64,000 bases of DNA from Marinilabiliaceae bacterium ANBcel2 (lineage in GTDB: Bacteria; Bacteroidota; Bacteroidia; Bacteroidales; Marinilabiliaceae). The translations under genes were made by a program, and so were the position numbers. Of this stretch, positions 1-8,979 are shown piece by piece. The notes under the pieces were generated by a model that made no database searches, was not told the DNA's origin, and worked only from the letters and a program-made list of their open reading frames with translations. The first letter of the stretch is position 1; the number at the start of each line of letters is the position of its first letter. The stretch lies in contig JARULA010000001.1 in the NCBI GenBank assembly GCA_029688995.1, positions 434,001 through 498,000 of the forward strand. The letters run 5' to 3'.

Positions 1-272
1 ATGCAATTATATTCGAATCAAACAGACTGTTAACAATCTATCTCAATAAAATAAAAAAGAGAGGTTTAAAAGTGGTTCAAAATGTTCATCTTTTCTCAAT
101 AGGTTATAATCCCCGGTTTTATCATTCAGAAGCACCTATTGGATCAACATCAATTTCGGCTGAGGAGGTTGCCAAAAGGATTACCAAAATAGCTGAGAGC
201 AGAAAAAGAAGAGAGGAGTATGAGCCAACAGATATAACCCTTACCCCTCTCCTAATTAAAAACTACAGTTAG
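1..272 (+). CDS. C-terminus of a LacI/GntR-type regulator (partial)
   Basis: The reading frame is open from base 3 of the window to a TAG stop at 270-272, so this is the 3' end of a gene that begins outside. The visible 89 residues read like the last part of a periplasmic-binding-protein-like sensor domain: a helix, then KKRGLKVVQNVHLFSIGYN, which matches the usual 'ERGI.VPEDI.VIGFD' strand of LacI and sugar-sensing GntR regulators, and a final ITLTPLLIKN strand like the 'I.L.P.LI.R' end of these proteins. No DNA-binding domain is visible because the N-terminus is missing. The family call is from pattern only. A GTG at 72 could start a shorter frame, but the upstream frame is open and continuous, so I prefer a truncated longer gene. 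Confidence 0.45.
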   Translation, partial: AIIFESNRLLTIYLNKIKKRGLKVVQNVHLFSIGYNPRFYHSEAPIGSTSISAEEVAKRITKIAESRKRREEYEPTDITLTPLLIKNYS

Positions 273-298
273 TTTTGTTTTTTAACAGATACATCTGC

Positions 299-3160
299 TT
301 ACTCTTGAAAAAAAGAGTCACAGGTACAAATCAAATTTCTATCTCCAAAGGCATTATCAACACGTGAGACTGTAATCCAAAACTTATCCTTTTTTAAATA
401 TGGCAACGGAAAAACAGCCTTTTCTCTTGAATAAGGAAACTCCCAATTATCACTTACAGCCACATAATCGGGATGTGGCGCATTTTTTAAAACATTATTC
501 TCCTTGTCATACTTACCTGTGTTAACCTCATCTATCTCATTCAAAATTGAGAGCATTGCCTCTATAAAACGATCAAGCTCTTTTAATGATTCACTTTCGG
601 TTGGCTCAATCATAAGTGTTCCGGGAACGGGAAATGATAAAGTGGGAGCGTGAAAACCATAATCAATTAACCTTTTTGCAATATCAGTCTCGGTTATTCC
701 CGACTCTCTTTTAATTTCACGACACTCCAAAATAAGCTCATGTGCAACGCGACCATTTTCTCCTTTATAGACAATCCCATACCCATCTTTAAGCTTTTCG
801 GCAATATAATTAGCATTTAAGATAGCTATTTCAGAAGCCTTTTTTAGTCCGACCTTACCCATCATCTTTATATATCCGTAAGTGATTGGTAAAATGCCGG
901 CACTGCCCCATGGTGCGGAAGCTACCGTTAACATACCCTCTCTTCTATTATCTACAACCGGATGAGCCGGTAAAAATTTTGTTAAATGCTTGGCAACTCC
1001 AACAGGTCCGACTCCGGGACCTCCTCCTCCATGCGGTATAGCAAATGTTTTGTGCAGATTAAGGTGGCAAACATCTGCTCCTATTCTGCCCGGACTGGTT
1101 AACCCGGTTTGAGCATTCATATTGGCTCCATCCATATATACCTGTCCGCCGGCCTCATGAATAAGTCTGCAAATATTAGCAACTGATGACTCAAAAACAC
1201 CGTGGGTTGAAGGATAAGTTATCATTATGGCAGCAATTAGATCTCTATTTTTTTCAATTTTAACTTTAAGATCATCTATATCAACATTGCCATTATTGTC
1301 ACATTTAACAACTTCTACCTCCATTCCGGCCATAACAGCACTTGCAGGATTAGTTCCGTGTGCTGATGAGGGAATCAATACCTTCTTTCTGTCTCCTTCA
1401 CCTCTGCTTTCGTGATAGGCCCGTATAATCATCAAGCCTGTGTACTCTCCCGATGCTCCTGAGTTGGGCTGCAAGGTAACATCTTCAAAGCCTGTTATAA
1501 TTGACAGATCATGCCGCAACTCACGCATCATCATGTGATAACCCTCGGCCTGATCAACAGGAATAAAAGGATGGAGTTGAGAGAACTCGGGCCATGTAAT
1601 AGGAAACATAGCAGTGGCAGCATTTAGCTTCATGGTACAAGAGCCAAGGGAAATCATAGAGTGAGCCAACGAAAAGTCTTTTCTCTCAAGTTGCTTAATA
1701 TAACGCATCATCTCTGTTTCGGAATGGTAGCTCCAAAACACCTGCTGATTCATATAATCAGATTCTCTTTTAACACCCCCCTCTATTGAGTGTGAAGTTT
1801 TAAAATTAAGCTCCGGTAAAGTGACTCCTTTACATTGTGACAAAATCAACACAATATCCTTAATATCATCTTCGCAAGTTGTTTCATCAACACTAATACT
1901 AAACTCATCTACTCCAGAATAGAAAAAGTTTATACCTTTTAAAAGTGCCTGCTCTTTTATATCTTTTGTAGTTAAATTATTGGGTAAGCGAAAGCGTAAA
2001 GTGTCAAAAAATGAATCATTAAGAGAAACATAACCAAGAGAGTTAGCAGCTTGTTTTAATGTCGCAGCATAACCATTTATCTGCAATGCAATATTTTTTA
2101 ACCCTTGCGGACCATGATAAACAGCATAAAATCCCGACATCGTTGCCAAAAGAGCCTGAGCTGTGCAGATATTAGAAGTGGCTTTTTCTCTTCTTATATG
2201 CTGTTCACGAGTTTGTAAAGCCATTCGTAAAACCGGCTTACCATTTGTATCTTTAGAGACTCCGATAATACGACCGGGCATAGCTCTTTTTAACTCCTCT
2301 TTAACGGCAAAATAGCCGGCATGCGGACCGCCATAGGCCATTGGAACACCCAGTCTTTGAGCCGAACCAAAAACAATATCAGCTCCCCATTCTCCCGGTG
2401 GAGTTAAAAGTGTTAACGCAAGCAAATCAGCAGCAATTGCAGTTTTACCACCATTTTTATGAACCTTCTTAACTATTTTTGAGTAGTCAGCGATATCTCC
2501 ATTCATCCGTGGATATTGAGCAATCATTCCAAAATCTTTATCCACCTCAAAAATATCATCGGTTATATCTCCAAACTTTAATTCAATACCTAATCCCTCT
2601 GCACGGGTTTCTAAAACTGCACGGGTTTGAGGCCAAACTGAAAAGTCAACCACACATCTGCTAACCCGCTTTTTTCGCTGCTCGCGACTACGGTTATTAT
2701 ACATCATAACTAAAGCTTCGGCTGCTGCAGTAGCCTCATCAAGTAATGAGGCATTAGCAACATCCATTGCAGTGAGTTCAGTTATTACTGTTTGAAAATT
2801 TAGAAGCGCCTCTAATCTGCCCTGAGATATCTCAGCCTGGTATGGAGTGTATGAGGTGTACCATACAGGATTTTCTAAAACATTCCTGATAATTACCGAA
2901 GGAGTGATTGTATTGTAATATCCCATTCCAATATAGGACCTGAACATCTTATTTTTTGAGGCAAGCTCTTTTATTCTACTTAAAAAATCGGCTTCAGAAA
3001 TACCATCTCCAATCTTCTCAAGTGAAGCCCCCTTTATGGATTGCGGAATAATCTCATCGATTAATTGATCTACCGAGGATACTCCAAGGGTATCAAGCAT
3101 TATTGCAACATCCTTTTTATCTGGTCCTATATGACGATATATATAATCACTCGTTCGCAT
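299..3160 (-). CDS. gcvP: Glycine dehydrogenase (decarboxylating), P-protein
   Basis: This is the P-protein of the glycine cleavage system. It decarboxylates glycine with pyridoxal phosphate and passes the aminomethyl group to the lipoyl H-protein in the cytoplasm. The 953-residue length fits the full-length single-chain form, with both the N-terminal half (from YRHIGP near residue 8) and the C-terminal half present. The PLP-lysine region is visible near residue 700 as LNLHKTFAIPHGGGGPG, with its glycine-rich loop, and MISLGSCTMKLN marks the start of the second half. No gcvT or gcvH lies next to it here. It is separated by 50 bp from the MBL-fold gene upstream on the same strand and may be read with it. 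Nothing looks broken. Confidence 0.97.
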   Translation of the reverse strand: MRTSDYIYRHIGPDKKDVAIMLDTLGVSSVDQLIDEIIPQSIKGASLEKIGDGISEADFLSRIKELASKNKMFRSYIGMGYYNTITPSVIIRNVLENPVWYTSYTPYQAEISQGRLEALLNFQTVITELTAMDVANASLLDEATAAAEALVMMYNNRSREQRKKRVSRCVVDFSVWPQTRAVLETRAEGLGIELKFGDITDDIFEVDKDFGMIAQYPRMNGDIADYSKIVKKVHKNGGKTAIAADLLALTLLTPPGEWGADIVFGSAQRLGVPMAYGGPHAGYFAVKEELKRAMPGRIIGVSKDTNGKPVLRMALQTREQHIRREKATSNICTAQALLATMSGFYAVYHGPQGLKNIALQINGYAATLKQAANSLGYVSLNDSFFDTLRFRLPNNLTTKDIKEQALLKGINFFYSGVDEFSISVDETTCEDDIKDIVLILSQCKGVTLPELNFKTSHSIEGGVKRESDYMNQQVFWSYHSETEMMRYIKQLERKDFSLAHSMISLGSCTMKLNAATAMFPITWPEFSQLHPFIPVDQAEGYHMMMRELRHDLSIITGFEDVTLQPNSGASGEYTGLMIIRAYHESRGEGDRKKVLIPSSAHGTNPASAVMAGMEVEVVKCDNNGNVDIDDLKVKIEKNRDLIAAIMITYPSTHGVFESSVANICRLIHEAGGQVYMDGANMNAQTGLTSPGRIGADVCHLNLHKTFAIPHGGGGPGVGPVGVAKHLTKFLPAHPVVDNRREGMLTVASAPWGSAGILPITYGYIKMMGKVGLKKASEIAILNANYIAEKLKDGYGIVYKGENGRVAHELILECREIKRESGITETDIAKRLIDYGFHAPTLSFPVPGTLMIEPTESESLKELDRFIEAMLSILNEIDEVNTGKYDKENNVLKNAPHPDYVAVSDNWEFPYSREKAVFPLPYLKKDKFWITVSRVDNAFGDRNLICTCDSFFQE

Positions 3161-3210
3161 TATATTATTTTTTTCAATTAAACTTTAGGTTAAAATAACA
3201 AAACCGACAA

Positions 3211-3849
3211 TCATAAAAAAGGATTTTCACTTCTTTCCTTACCAATTGTAGTTGCCGGTCCGTGACCACAATATACCGTCACATCATCAGGTAAAATCAT
3301 CAATTTCTCATCTATGCCCCGAATAAGAGAGGCATGATCACCACCGGGCAGATCGGTACGACCAATACTGCCATTAAAAAGTACATCTCCTGCAAAAAGC
3401 TGAGATGAATCCTTATCAAAAAAAATAAGACTACCTGGAGAGTGACCCGGAATATGAATTGCTTTTAATTTACTATCACCAAAACATATACTTTCTTCAT
3501 CATCAATAAATTTTTCGGGGATTGGAGGATCTTCCTGCATCTCTACCCCAAAACTTAAAGCATAAGAGCGGGTTTGCTGCAATACAGGCAGATCTTTTTT
3601 ATGCATCTGAGGAAGCAGCCCATATTTACTTTTTATATATGCTGCGCCAAAAAGATGATCAAGGTGTCCATGAGTAAGCAAAAGCTTAACCGGTTTTAAA
3701 TCATTACTCTTAACTGTCTCATCCAACATCTTATTCTCCTCACTATCCAACATGCCGGGATCTATAATAACAGCCTCTTTGGTATGATCAAAAACAATAT
3801 AGCAGTTGCTTTGGAACTGACTAAAAGTTAAAATCTTAATATCAATCAT
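3211..3849 (-). CDS. MBL-fold hydrolase, glyoxalase II-like
   Basis: A 212-residue metallo-beta-lactamase-fold hydrolase of the small glyoxalase II-like type. The metal-binding motif LLTHGHLDHLFG is present, followed by IPGHSPGSL, the aspartate of FAGDVLFNGSIGRTDLPGGD, and the final YCGHG histidine. These are all the ligands expected for a dinuclear metal site. The substrate is not known; relatives hydrolyse thioesters such as S-lactoylglutathione or related compounds. I place the start at the ATG at 3849 (protein MIDIKILTF). A TTG two codons upstream also keeps the frame open but is less likely. The gene lies only a few bases after the pcm stop codon, so the two are probably cotranscribed. 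Confidence 0.85.
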   Translation of the reverse strand: MIDIKILTFSQFQSNCYIVFDHTKEAVIIDPGMLDSEENKMLDETVKSNDLKPVKLLLTHGHLDHLFGAAYIKSKYGLLPQMHKKDLPVLQQTRSYALSFGVEMQEDPPIPEKFIDDEESICFGDSKLKAIHIPGHSPGSLIFFDKDSSQLFAGDVLFNGSIGRTDLPGGDHASLIRGIDEKLMILPDDVTVYCGHGPATTIGKERSENPFL

Positions 3850-3856
3850 AATCAAT

Positions 3857-4513
3857 CTATTTTATATCAGAAATTCCATTTAACATTGGTACAAAAGCAC
3901 AATCGCCATACTCTTCTTTCTCAAAATCATGCTCTCCAACCCTTTTTATTCTGGTCATCACCTGCTTTGGTGATCCAACAGGCAAAACCATATAACCACC
4001 AATCTTTAATTGTAAAAGTAATGATTCGGGAACATCTCTACATCCTGCCGTAACCAAAACTCTATCAAACGGAGCATAATCAGGTAATCCCTTATTACCA
4101 TCACCTAAAAAACATTTTATACGATTATAACCCAAAGCTGTAAGTACTTTTTGGCTTTTTTTAAAAAGTTTACCCTGCCTTTCAATTGTATAGAGCTCAA
4201 CCCCCATTTCACCGAGAATTGCGGACTGATACCCGGAGCCTGTACCAATCTCTAAAACCTTAATGTTATCCTCAATCATTAAAAGTGTAGTTTGACTGGC
4301 AACTGTAGATGGCTGCGATATAGTTTGACCCGATCCTATAGGAAATGCACTATCTTTATATGCAAATTTCAAAAAAGAGCTGTCCATAAAAATATGACGC
4401 GGAACATTTGAAAAAGCTTCAAGTAACCGTTTATTATAAAACCCCTGGGTTTTTAGTACTTCAACAAGCCGCAAACGCAACCCTTTATGTCGAAAAGAAT
4501 CTACAAATTGCAT
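3857..4513 (-). CDS. pcm: Protein-L-isoaspartate O-methyltransferase
   Basis: A 218-residue SAM-dependent methyltransferase that methylates isoaspartyl residues in damaged proteins and starts their repair. The family motifs are clear: PIGSGQTISQPS (substrate loop), VLEIGTGSGYQSAIL (SAM motif I), YTIERQ (motif post-I) and FDRVLVTAGC (motif II). Length is normal for the family. The next gene downstream (MBL-fold hydrolase) begins within ten bases of the TAG stop, which suggests a two-gene or three-gene transcript with gcvP. Upstream on this strand a TATATTTG-type -7 box lies at 4519-4526, very close to the start codon, so the mRNA may have almost no leader. Confidence 0.93.
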   Translation of the reverse strand: MQFVDSFRHKGLRLRLVEVLKTQGFYNKRLLEAFSNVPRHIFMDSSFLKFAYKDSAFPIGSGQTISQPSTVASQTTLLMIEDNIKVLEIGTGSGYQSAILGEMGVELYTIERQGKLFKKSQKVLTALGYNRIKCFLGDGNKGLPDYAPFDRVLVTAGCRDVPESLLLQLKIGGYMVLPVGSPKQVMTRIKRVGEHDFEKEEYGDCAFVPMLNGISDIK

Positions 4514-4651
4514 AAATACAAATATAAAAAATCAACTCAATATTCCTTTGACAAATAGTATCTTTAAATAATAGATACTATTATTATTAATATAACGTTT
4601 AATTATATTAATAATGACATAGCAAGTTTGAACAAAACATTTTAACTGCAA

Positions 4652-6073
4652 ATGATAGATCGATTTAAAAATATAAATTATATAATACCGGTTGCACTTA
4701 TCATAATTTTCGACTTTTTATCATTTTTGATAATTTACTCTATATTTTCAGACATCATAAATTTTCATAATATATTTGCACTATTACCACACTCCTATCC
4801 AATTGAAATATCAATTACAACTATTCTTATAATTATATTTTACCTGTTTGGTTGCTATAAGAACAATCGCTTAAATGAAGCCAAATTTTCGCAAAAAAAG
4901 CCAGCTTTCATTATAATATCAATATACTTAATTACATTAATAGAGGTATCACTTATTAGTGAAAAAGTCTCTCTCTACCCTAAACTTCCAGTTAAACTGC
5001 TATTTTTATCAATAGGCATAATAGCAGCTGTTTTAGTAACCCGATTATTAGTTCATCTTATTTACACCTCTTTACTAAGAGCAAAACTGCTAAAGTATAA
5101 TGTTATTATAGTAATTAACAGTACAAATTTTCACTCTAATTTAAAAGAGGTGCTTCAATATATAAAATCAAATAATTTCAATTTAACAGGTTATTGCAGC
5201 AGAACTAAAATAGAGAATATAGATCTTAAATATCTTGGCTCTTACGAAAAAATAAACTTTCTTATTAAAAAGCACTTAGTAAACGAAATTGTTGTATTAA
5301 ATTATTCTGATAATATAAAAGATAATGAAAAGCTACTAATGACTATTAACACAAAAAACATTATAATAAAATTGATTAGCTCTAAATCATACATCAATAC
5401 TCTTACAAAAACCAAAGATGCAATTAATGAGATGGAAGTTATATCTATTCATCCGGAAACATCTTCACTACTATCACGCTTTAGTAAAAGAGTTGCAGAT
5501 ATAATAATAGCTGCTGTAGGACTAACAGTTGCATTAATACTATACCCCTTTATTGCTTATAAAATAAAAAAAGATTCCCCCGGAAATGTTATATATAAAC
5601 AGAAAAGATTAGGGAGAAACAGAAAAGCCTTTACTCTCTATAAGTTTCGAACAATGTATAACAATGCGGAAAAGGATGGCCCTAAACTTGAAGATCAAAA
5701 TGAAGATACCCGAATTACAAAGTTTGGACTGCTTTTAAGAAGAAGTCACATGGATGAGCTTCCGCAATTTTGGAACATATTAAAAGGTGAAATGTCGGTT
5801 GTAGGACCAAGACCTGAAAGAGAACATTATGCCCGGTTAATTGAAAAAAGAAGCCCCTATTATAATTTCATCTATAATGTAAAACCTGGATTAACTTCGC
5901 TTGGAATGTTAAGGTTTGGTTATGCTCACAATACAGATGAAATGGTAAACAGATTAAAATATGATATTTTATATATTAATAACCAATCTATTTTACTTGA
6001 CCTAAAAATAACGGGAGAAACACTTCTTTACATTATTAAAAGAGTAATTTACTATGCTTTAGGCAAAAAATAA
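4652..6073 (+). CDS. Polyprenyl-phosphate sugar-1-phosphate transferase (initiating glycosyltransferase)
   Basis: This 473-residue inner-membrane protein belongs to the bacterial sugar transferase family (WcaJ/WbaP type). Such proteins start polysaccharide repeat units by moving a sugar-1-phosphate onto undecaprenyl phosphate. The N-terminal 140 residues contain about four hydrophobic segments. A central part (roughly 145-250) looks like the degenerate nucleotide-binding-like domain of the WcaJ group. The catalytic domain starts near residue 275 with KRVADIIIAAVGL and contains the hallmarks YKQKRLGRNRKAFTLYKFRT and FWNILKGEMSVVGPRPE. No other polysaccharide genes flank it, so it is probably an isolated copy. 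The sugar donor cannot be read from the sequence. Confidence 0.9.
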   Translation: MIDRFKNINYIIPVALIIIFDFLSFLIIYSIFSDIINFHNIFALLPHSYPIEISITTILIIIFYLFGCYKNNRLNEAKFSQKKPAFIIISIYLITLIEVSLISEKVSLYPKLPVKLLFLSIGIIAAVLVTRLLVHLIYTSLLRAKLLKYNVIIVINSTNFHSNLKEVLQYIKSNNFNLTGYCSRTKIENIDLKYLGSYEKINFLIKKHLVNEIVVLNYSDNIKDNEKLLMTINTKNIIIKLISSKSYINTLTKTKDAINEMEVISIHPETSSLLSRFSKRVADIIIAAVGLTVALILYPFIAYKIKKDSPGNVIYKQKRLGRNRKAFTLYKFRTMYNNAEKDGPKLEDQNEDTRITKFGLLLRRSHMDELPQFWNILKGEMSVVGPRPEREHYARLIEKRSPYYNFIYNVKPGLTSLGMLRFGYAHNTDEMVNRLKYDILYINNQSILLDLKITGETLLYIIKRVIYYALGKK

Positions 6074-6110
6074 GGTTCACTCTATTATAGAAAATAGATT
6101 GAACCTTATT
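6069..6110. terminator. Bidirectional terminator hairpin
   Basis: An 11-bp stem AATAAGGTTCA / TGAACCTTATT with further pairing inside (CTATT / AATAG) sits between two convergent genes. It overlaps the stop codon of the sugar transferase. The A-rich and T-rich flanks allow it to act in both directions. Confidence 0.7.
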
Positions 6111-6129
6111 AATTGTTAGGAGTGATATG

Positions 6130-8907
6130 TTACAGGCAAAAAAACTTTTCCTGACTAATATGGCCAGACTGAAACAGTGTTTGTAAAATATAGAAACCTC
6201 TGTTAAATGAAGTAGTATTAATCTCTCCTCTAGAGCTATTAACAACTTTTTTATCGATTAACCGACCATTTACATCATAAATCGATAGCTCTTCTATAGT
6301 ATCAGTTGATTCAATATTTAAAACATCATTTGCAGGTAAAGGATAGAGCAATAACTTATGATTACCTTCTTCTATAAAGGCCTCCTTCAAATTAACACTT
6401 AAATAATCTGTAAGCTCATTTTCACTAATCATAAGATACTCTCCAGGTTCAAGTTCAAAACTGTGAGTGTCTCCATTATTAACAACCTCAATAGGAGTTT
6501 GAGAAAAATATTCGTTCCAGGAGCCAGCTCGACTAAATTCTATTTCAACATTTCTCGGCTCCACATCAAAATTTGCAACTATATAGACCTCATTATCCTG
6601 ATCTCTTAAAGTAACTCGTTTAATCTCACCACGCAAGTCATAATCGAAATCATCGGTTGCAAAAACAGGCTCGTTAACTTTCAAATGGTTTATAGTAGCA
6701 TAATGACTATATAGCGATTCTCGGTCATCATCATACATATAGTTCCACAAAGGCGGTTTAGGAGACAATCTATGAGGATCATCAATACTAACATCATATC
6801 CACGCTCCCCAAATTGCCAAATCATTTTAGGTCCGGGAATTGTCATAAGAATTAAAGCAGCAGCCTCGTTTCTTTTTAGGGCATTAGGAAGTTCACGAAC
6901 CGAGTAATTACTATCTTCATATCCCCACTCCTGAGCTTTAAACATAACCCTCTCTTCATCATGACTCTCCATATAAGTAACTAAATTGGGTTCACTCCAT
7001 CCCCGCTCACTATACACGCCCCAACTTAAATCACTTTTGCCCTGCTCATGCCATCCCATAACAGCTTCACTAAAATTATGATTCATATTGCCCCACATCA
7101 ATATTCCATGTTCGGCCAACTCTTTCTCTTCCGGATTATCTGAAAGATGTTCAAAAATAATAATAGCATCATCCTTAACCTCTCTTAATTGATCGACCAT
7201 TCTTTTTAAAAGTGTTATACGATCGGCATCATATTCACTAGCCCATGAATCAGGACCATAAGAGGTGTTAGTAAACCCTTTAGTAAAATCAAAACGATAA
7301 CCATCTATTTTATACTCTTCAACCCAAAAAGCTAACACACTATCAACAAGTGCCTGAGTGTACTCACTCTCATGATCAAAGGGATAACCCCACTGTAATC
7401 CTGGATTTTGAATATTATTTTCACTTAAATACCAGGGATTATTATCAGCAGCACGATCATTATCACTATCAAAATAGAGTTGCAACAATGGAGAGTGACT
7501 AAAAGTATGGTTAAGAACTATATCCATTATTACAGCAATACCCCTTTTGTGACACTCATCAATAAAAGCTTTATAATCATCAGAAGTACCATAAGCTTTA
7601 TCAGTAGCAAAAAAGAAAGATGGATTATAACCCCAACTGTCATTACCCTCAAATTGATTAAAAGGCATCAGCTCAATAGCATTAACACCCAACTCTTCGA
7701 GATAATCAAGCTTATCTTTAACAGCATTAATTGTTCCCTCCTCAGTAAAATCTCTGATGAGCAACTCATAAATAACAAGATCTTCATTAGCAGGCACCTC
7801 AAAATCATCTATTTCCCATTGATACTCATCAAAAGAGATATTAAAAACCGATGCCAGTCCGTCGGTATACTCAGTTGGATAATCTATCAAACCGGGATAA
7901 ACATCCTCCGTAATATATCTATCATGCCACGGATCTAAAACCTTATTGGTATAAGCATCTGCCAATCTAAGCTCTCCATCTATAAGATATTGATAAACAT
8001 ACTCTTTGTCAGACTCTAAACCATCAACTGTAAGCCAAAAAAACTCTTCCGACTTGTACATCTGATAATCAGGGTCTGGCTCCCAGTCATTAAAATCACC
8101 TAACACATAAATATAATCCGTGTAAGGAGCTTCAAATACAAAGGTGACACTATTTTCATCAATAATATTAACACCTTTTTGAAGGTTATCCGGCATTTGC
8201 TTTTCTGTAACATCTTCACGGATATAAAATGAAATTGAAGCAGATTCAACATAATCATCTCGCCATGCCTCAAGAGTAATAGTGTGTGCTCCCTCTTTAG
8301 GTGCTACAGCTATATATTCAAAAGACTCGTCACTGCCCTCATATAAAAGATCATCATTCATAAAGAGTTTATACCCATCTGCCTCCATAACACTACCGGA
8401 AATTTCAAACTCCTCATCGGGTAAAAATAAAGATCCGGATTGAGGCTTATTTATATGAGCTGTAAGAGCTTTTTCATAAACAGTAATAAAAATATCATTT
8501 CCACCTGAATCCTTGCCTTCAAGATTGCCTGTAGAGCTGCGAAAAACAAAAGCGAGCTGCTCAATATCTTCATTATCGGGAACACCATAAAATTGACGAA
8601 TGTCAGCTATCTCCATTTTATAGAGATCACCTTCAACAAGCTCCAGTTTGGCCTTGTTAATATTCTCATCCCATTCGGCAATAACATATTTCCAGTCGGA
8701 TGAGTTACTGCTCTCATTGGTAATAACTCCGGTATGAGCATATATATCTCCACTAAAGCCAGCGAGAGCTCCGGTTCCTTCAGCAGCATTAAAATAGATG
8801 GTAACGGGCTCTTCAAGAGTTACCAGAGAGGGATCGGTTGTAACCACCTGTGCAAAAAAATTACTAGGCAGAAAAAGTAAAAAGATAAAAAGTATAAAAT
8901 TTTTCAT
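6130..8907 (-). CDS. Secreted alpha-amylase-type GH13 enzyme with T9SS tail
   Basis: A 925-residue exported glycoside hydrolase of family GH13, expected to cut alpha-1,4-glucans at the cell surface. The order is: signal peptide (1-19, ending NFFAQ, no lipobox); Ig-like/E-set domains (about 20-330), including a CBM48-like segment near YIYVLGDFNDWEPD; the catalytic barrel (about 375-720); a C-terminal beta domain; and a T9SS type A-like sorting domain (from about 853, YPLPANDVLNIES). The GH13 motifs are intact: IMDIVLNH, GYRFDFTKG (nucleophile Asp540), IIIFEHLSD (acid Glu586) and MESHDEER (Asp650). It is the last gene of the susC-susD-susE arm and fills the place of SusG. A hairpin between it and the susE-like gene may reduce its expression. 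The very end (SQEKFFCL) is unusual for a sorting tail. Confidence 0.9.
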   Translation of the reverse strand: MKNFILFIFLLFLPSNFFAQVVTTDPSLVTLEEPVTIYFNAAEGTGALAGFSGDIYAHTGVITNESSNSSDWKYVIAEWDENINKAKLELVEGDLYKMEIADIRQFYGVPDNEDIEQLAFVFRSSTGNLEGKDSGGNDIFITVYEKALTAHINKPQSGSLFLPDEEFEISGSVMEADGYKLFMNDDLLYEGSDESFEYIAVAPKEGAHTITLEAWRDDYVESASISFYIREDVTEKQMPDNLQKGVNIIDENSVTFVFEAPYTDYIYVLGDFNDWEPDPDYQMYKSEEFFWLTVDGLESDKEYVYQYLIDGELRLADAYTNKVLDPWHDRYITEDVYPGLIDYPTEYTDGLASVFNISFDEYQWEIDDFEVPANEDLVIYELLIRDFTEEGTINAVKDKLDYLEELGVNAIELMPFNQFEGNDSWGYNPSFFFATDKAYGTSDDYKAFIDECHKRGIAVIMDIVLNHTFSHSPLLQLYFDSDNDRAADNNPWYLSENNIQNPGLQWGYPFDHESEYTQALVDSVLAFWVEEYKIDGYRFDFTKGFTNTSYGPDSWASEYDADRITLLKRMVDQLREVKDDAIIIFEHLSDNPEEKELAEHGILMWGNMNHNFSEAVMGWHEQGKSDLSWGVYSERGWSEPNLVTYMESHDEERVMFKAQEWGYEDSNYSVRELPNALKRNEAAALILMTIPGPKMIWQFGERGYDVSIDDPHRLSPKPPLWNYMYDDDRESLYSHYATINHLKVNEPVFATDDFDYDLRGEIKRVTLRDQDNEVYIVANFDVEPRNVEIEFSRAGSWNEYFSQTPIEVVNNGDTHSFELEPGEYLMISENELTDYLSVNLKEAFIEEGNHKLLLYPLPANDVLNIESTDTIEELSIYDVNGRLIDKKVVNSSRGEINTTSFNRGFYILQTLFQSGHISQEKFFCL

Positions 8908-8928
8908 ACACTCTATATAAAATTATAA

Positions 8929-8960
8929 AAAGGGACACACTCTCAATGATGTGCCCCTTT
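8929..8960 (-). terminator. Terminator-like hairpin between susE-like gene and GH13
   Basis: On the minus strand an 11-bp stem (AAAGGGGCACA with TGTGTCCCTTT, one G-U pair) encloses a 10-nt loop and is followed by a T-rich run. It lies in the 72-bp gap between two co-oriented genes, so it may be an intra-operon attenuator or an mRNA-stability element. Confidence 0.6.
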
Positions 8961-8979
8961 ATATTTGATTAAGAAACTA

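Noticed and set aside
7480-7938. A 152-codon open frame on the plus strand inside the secreted amylase gene.
   Set aside because: It is antisense to an intact GH13 gene across the catalytic domain, has low-complexity composition and no recognisable family.
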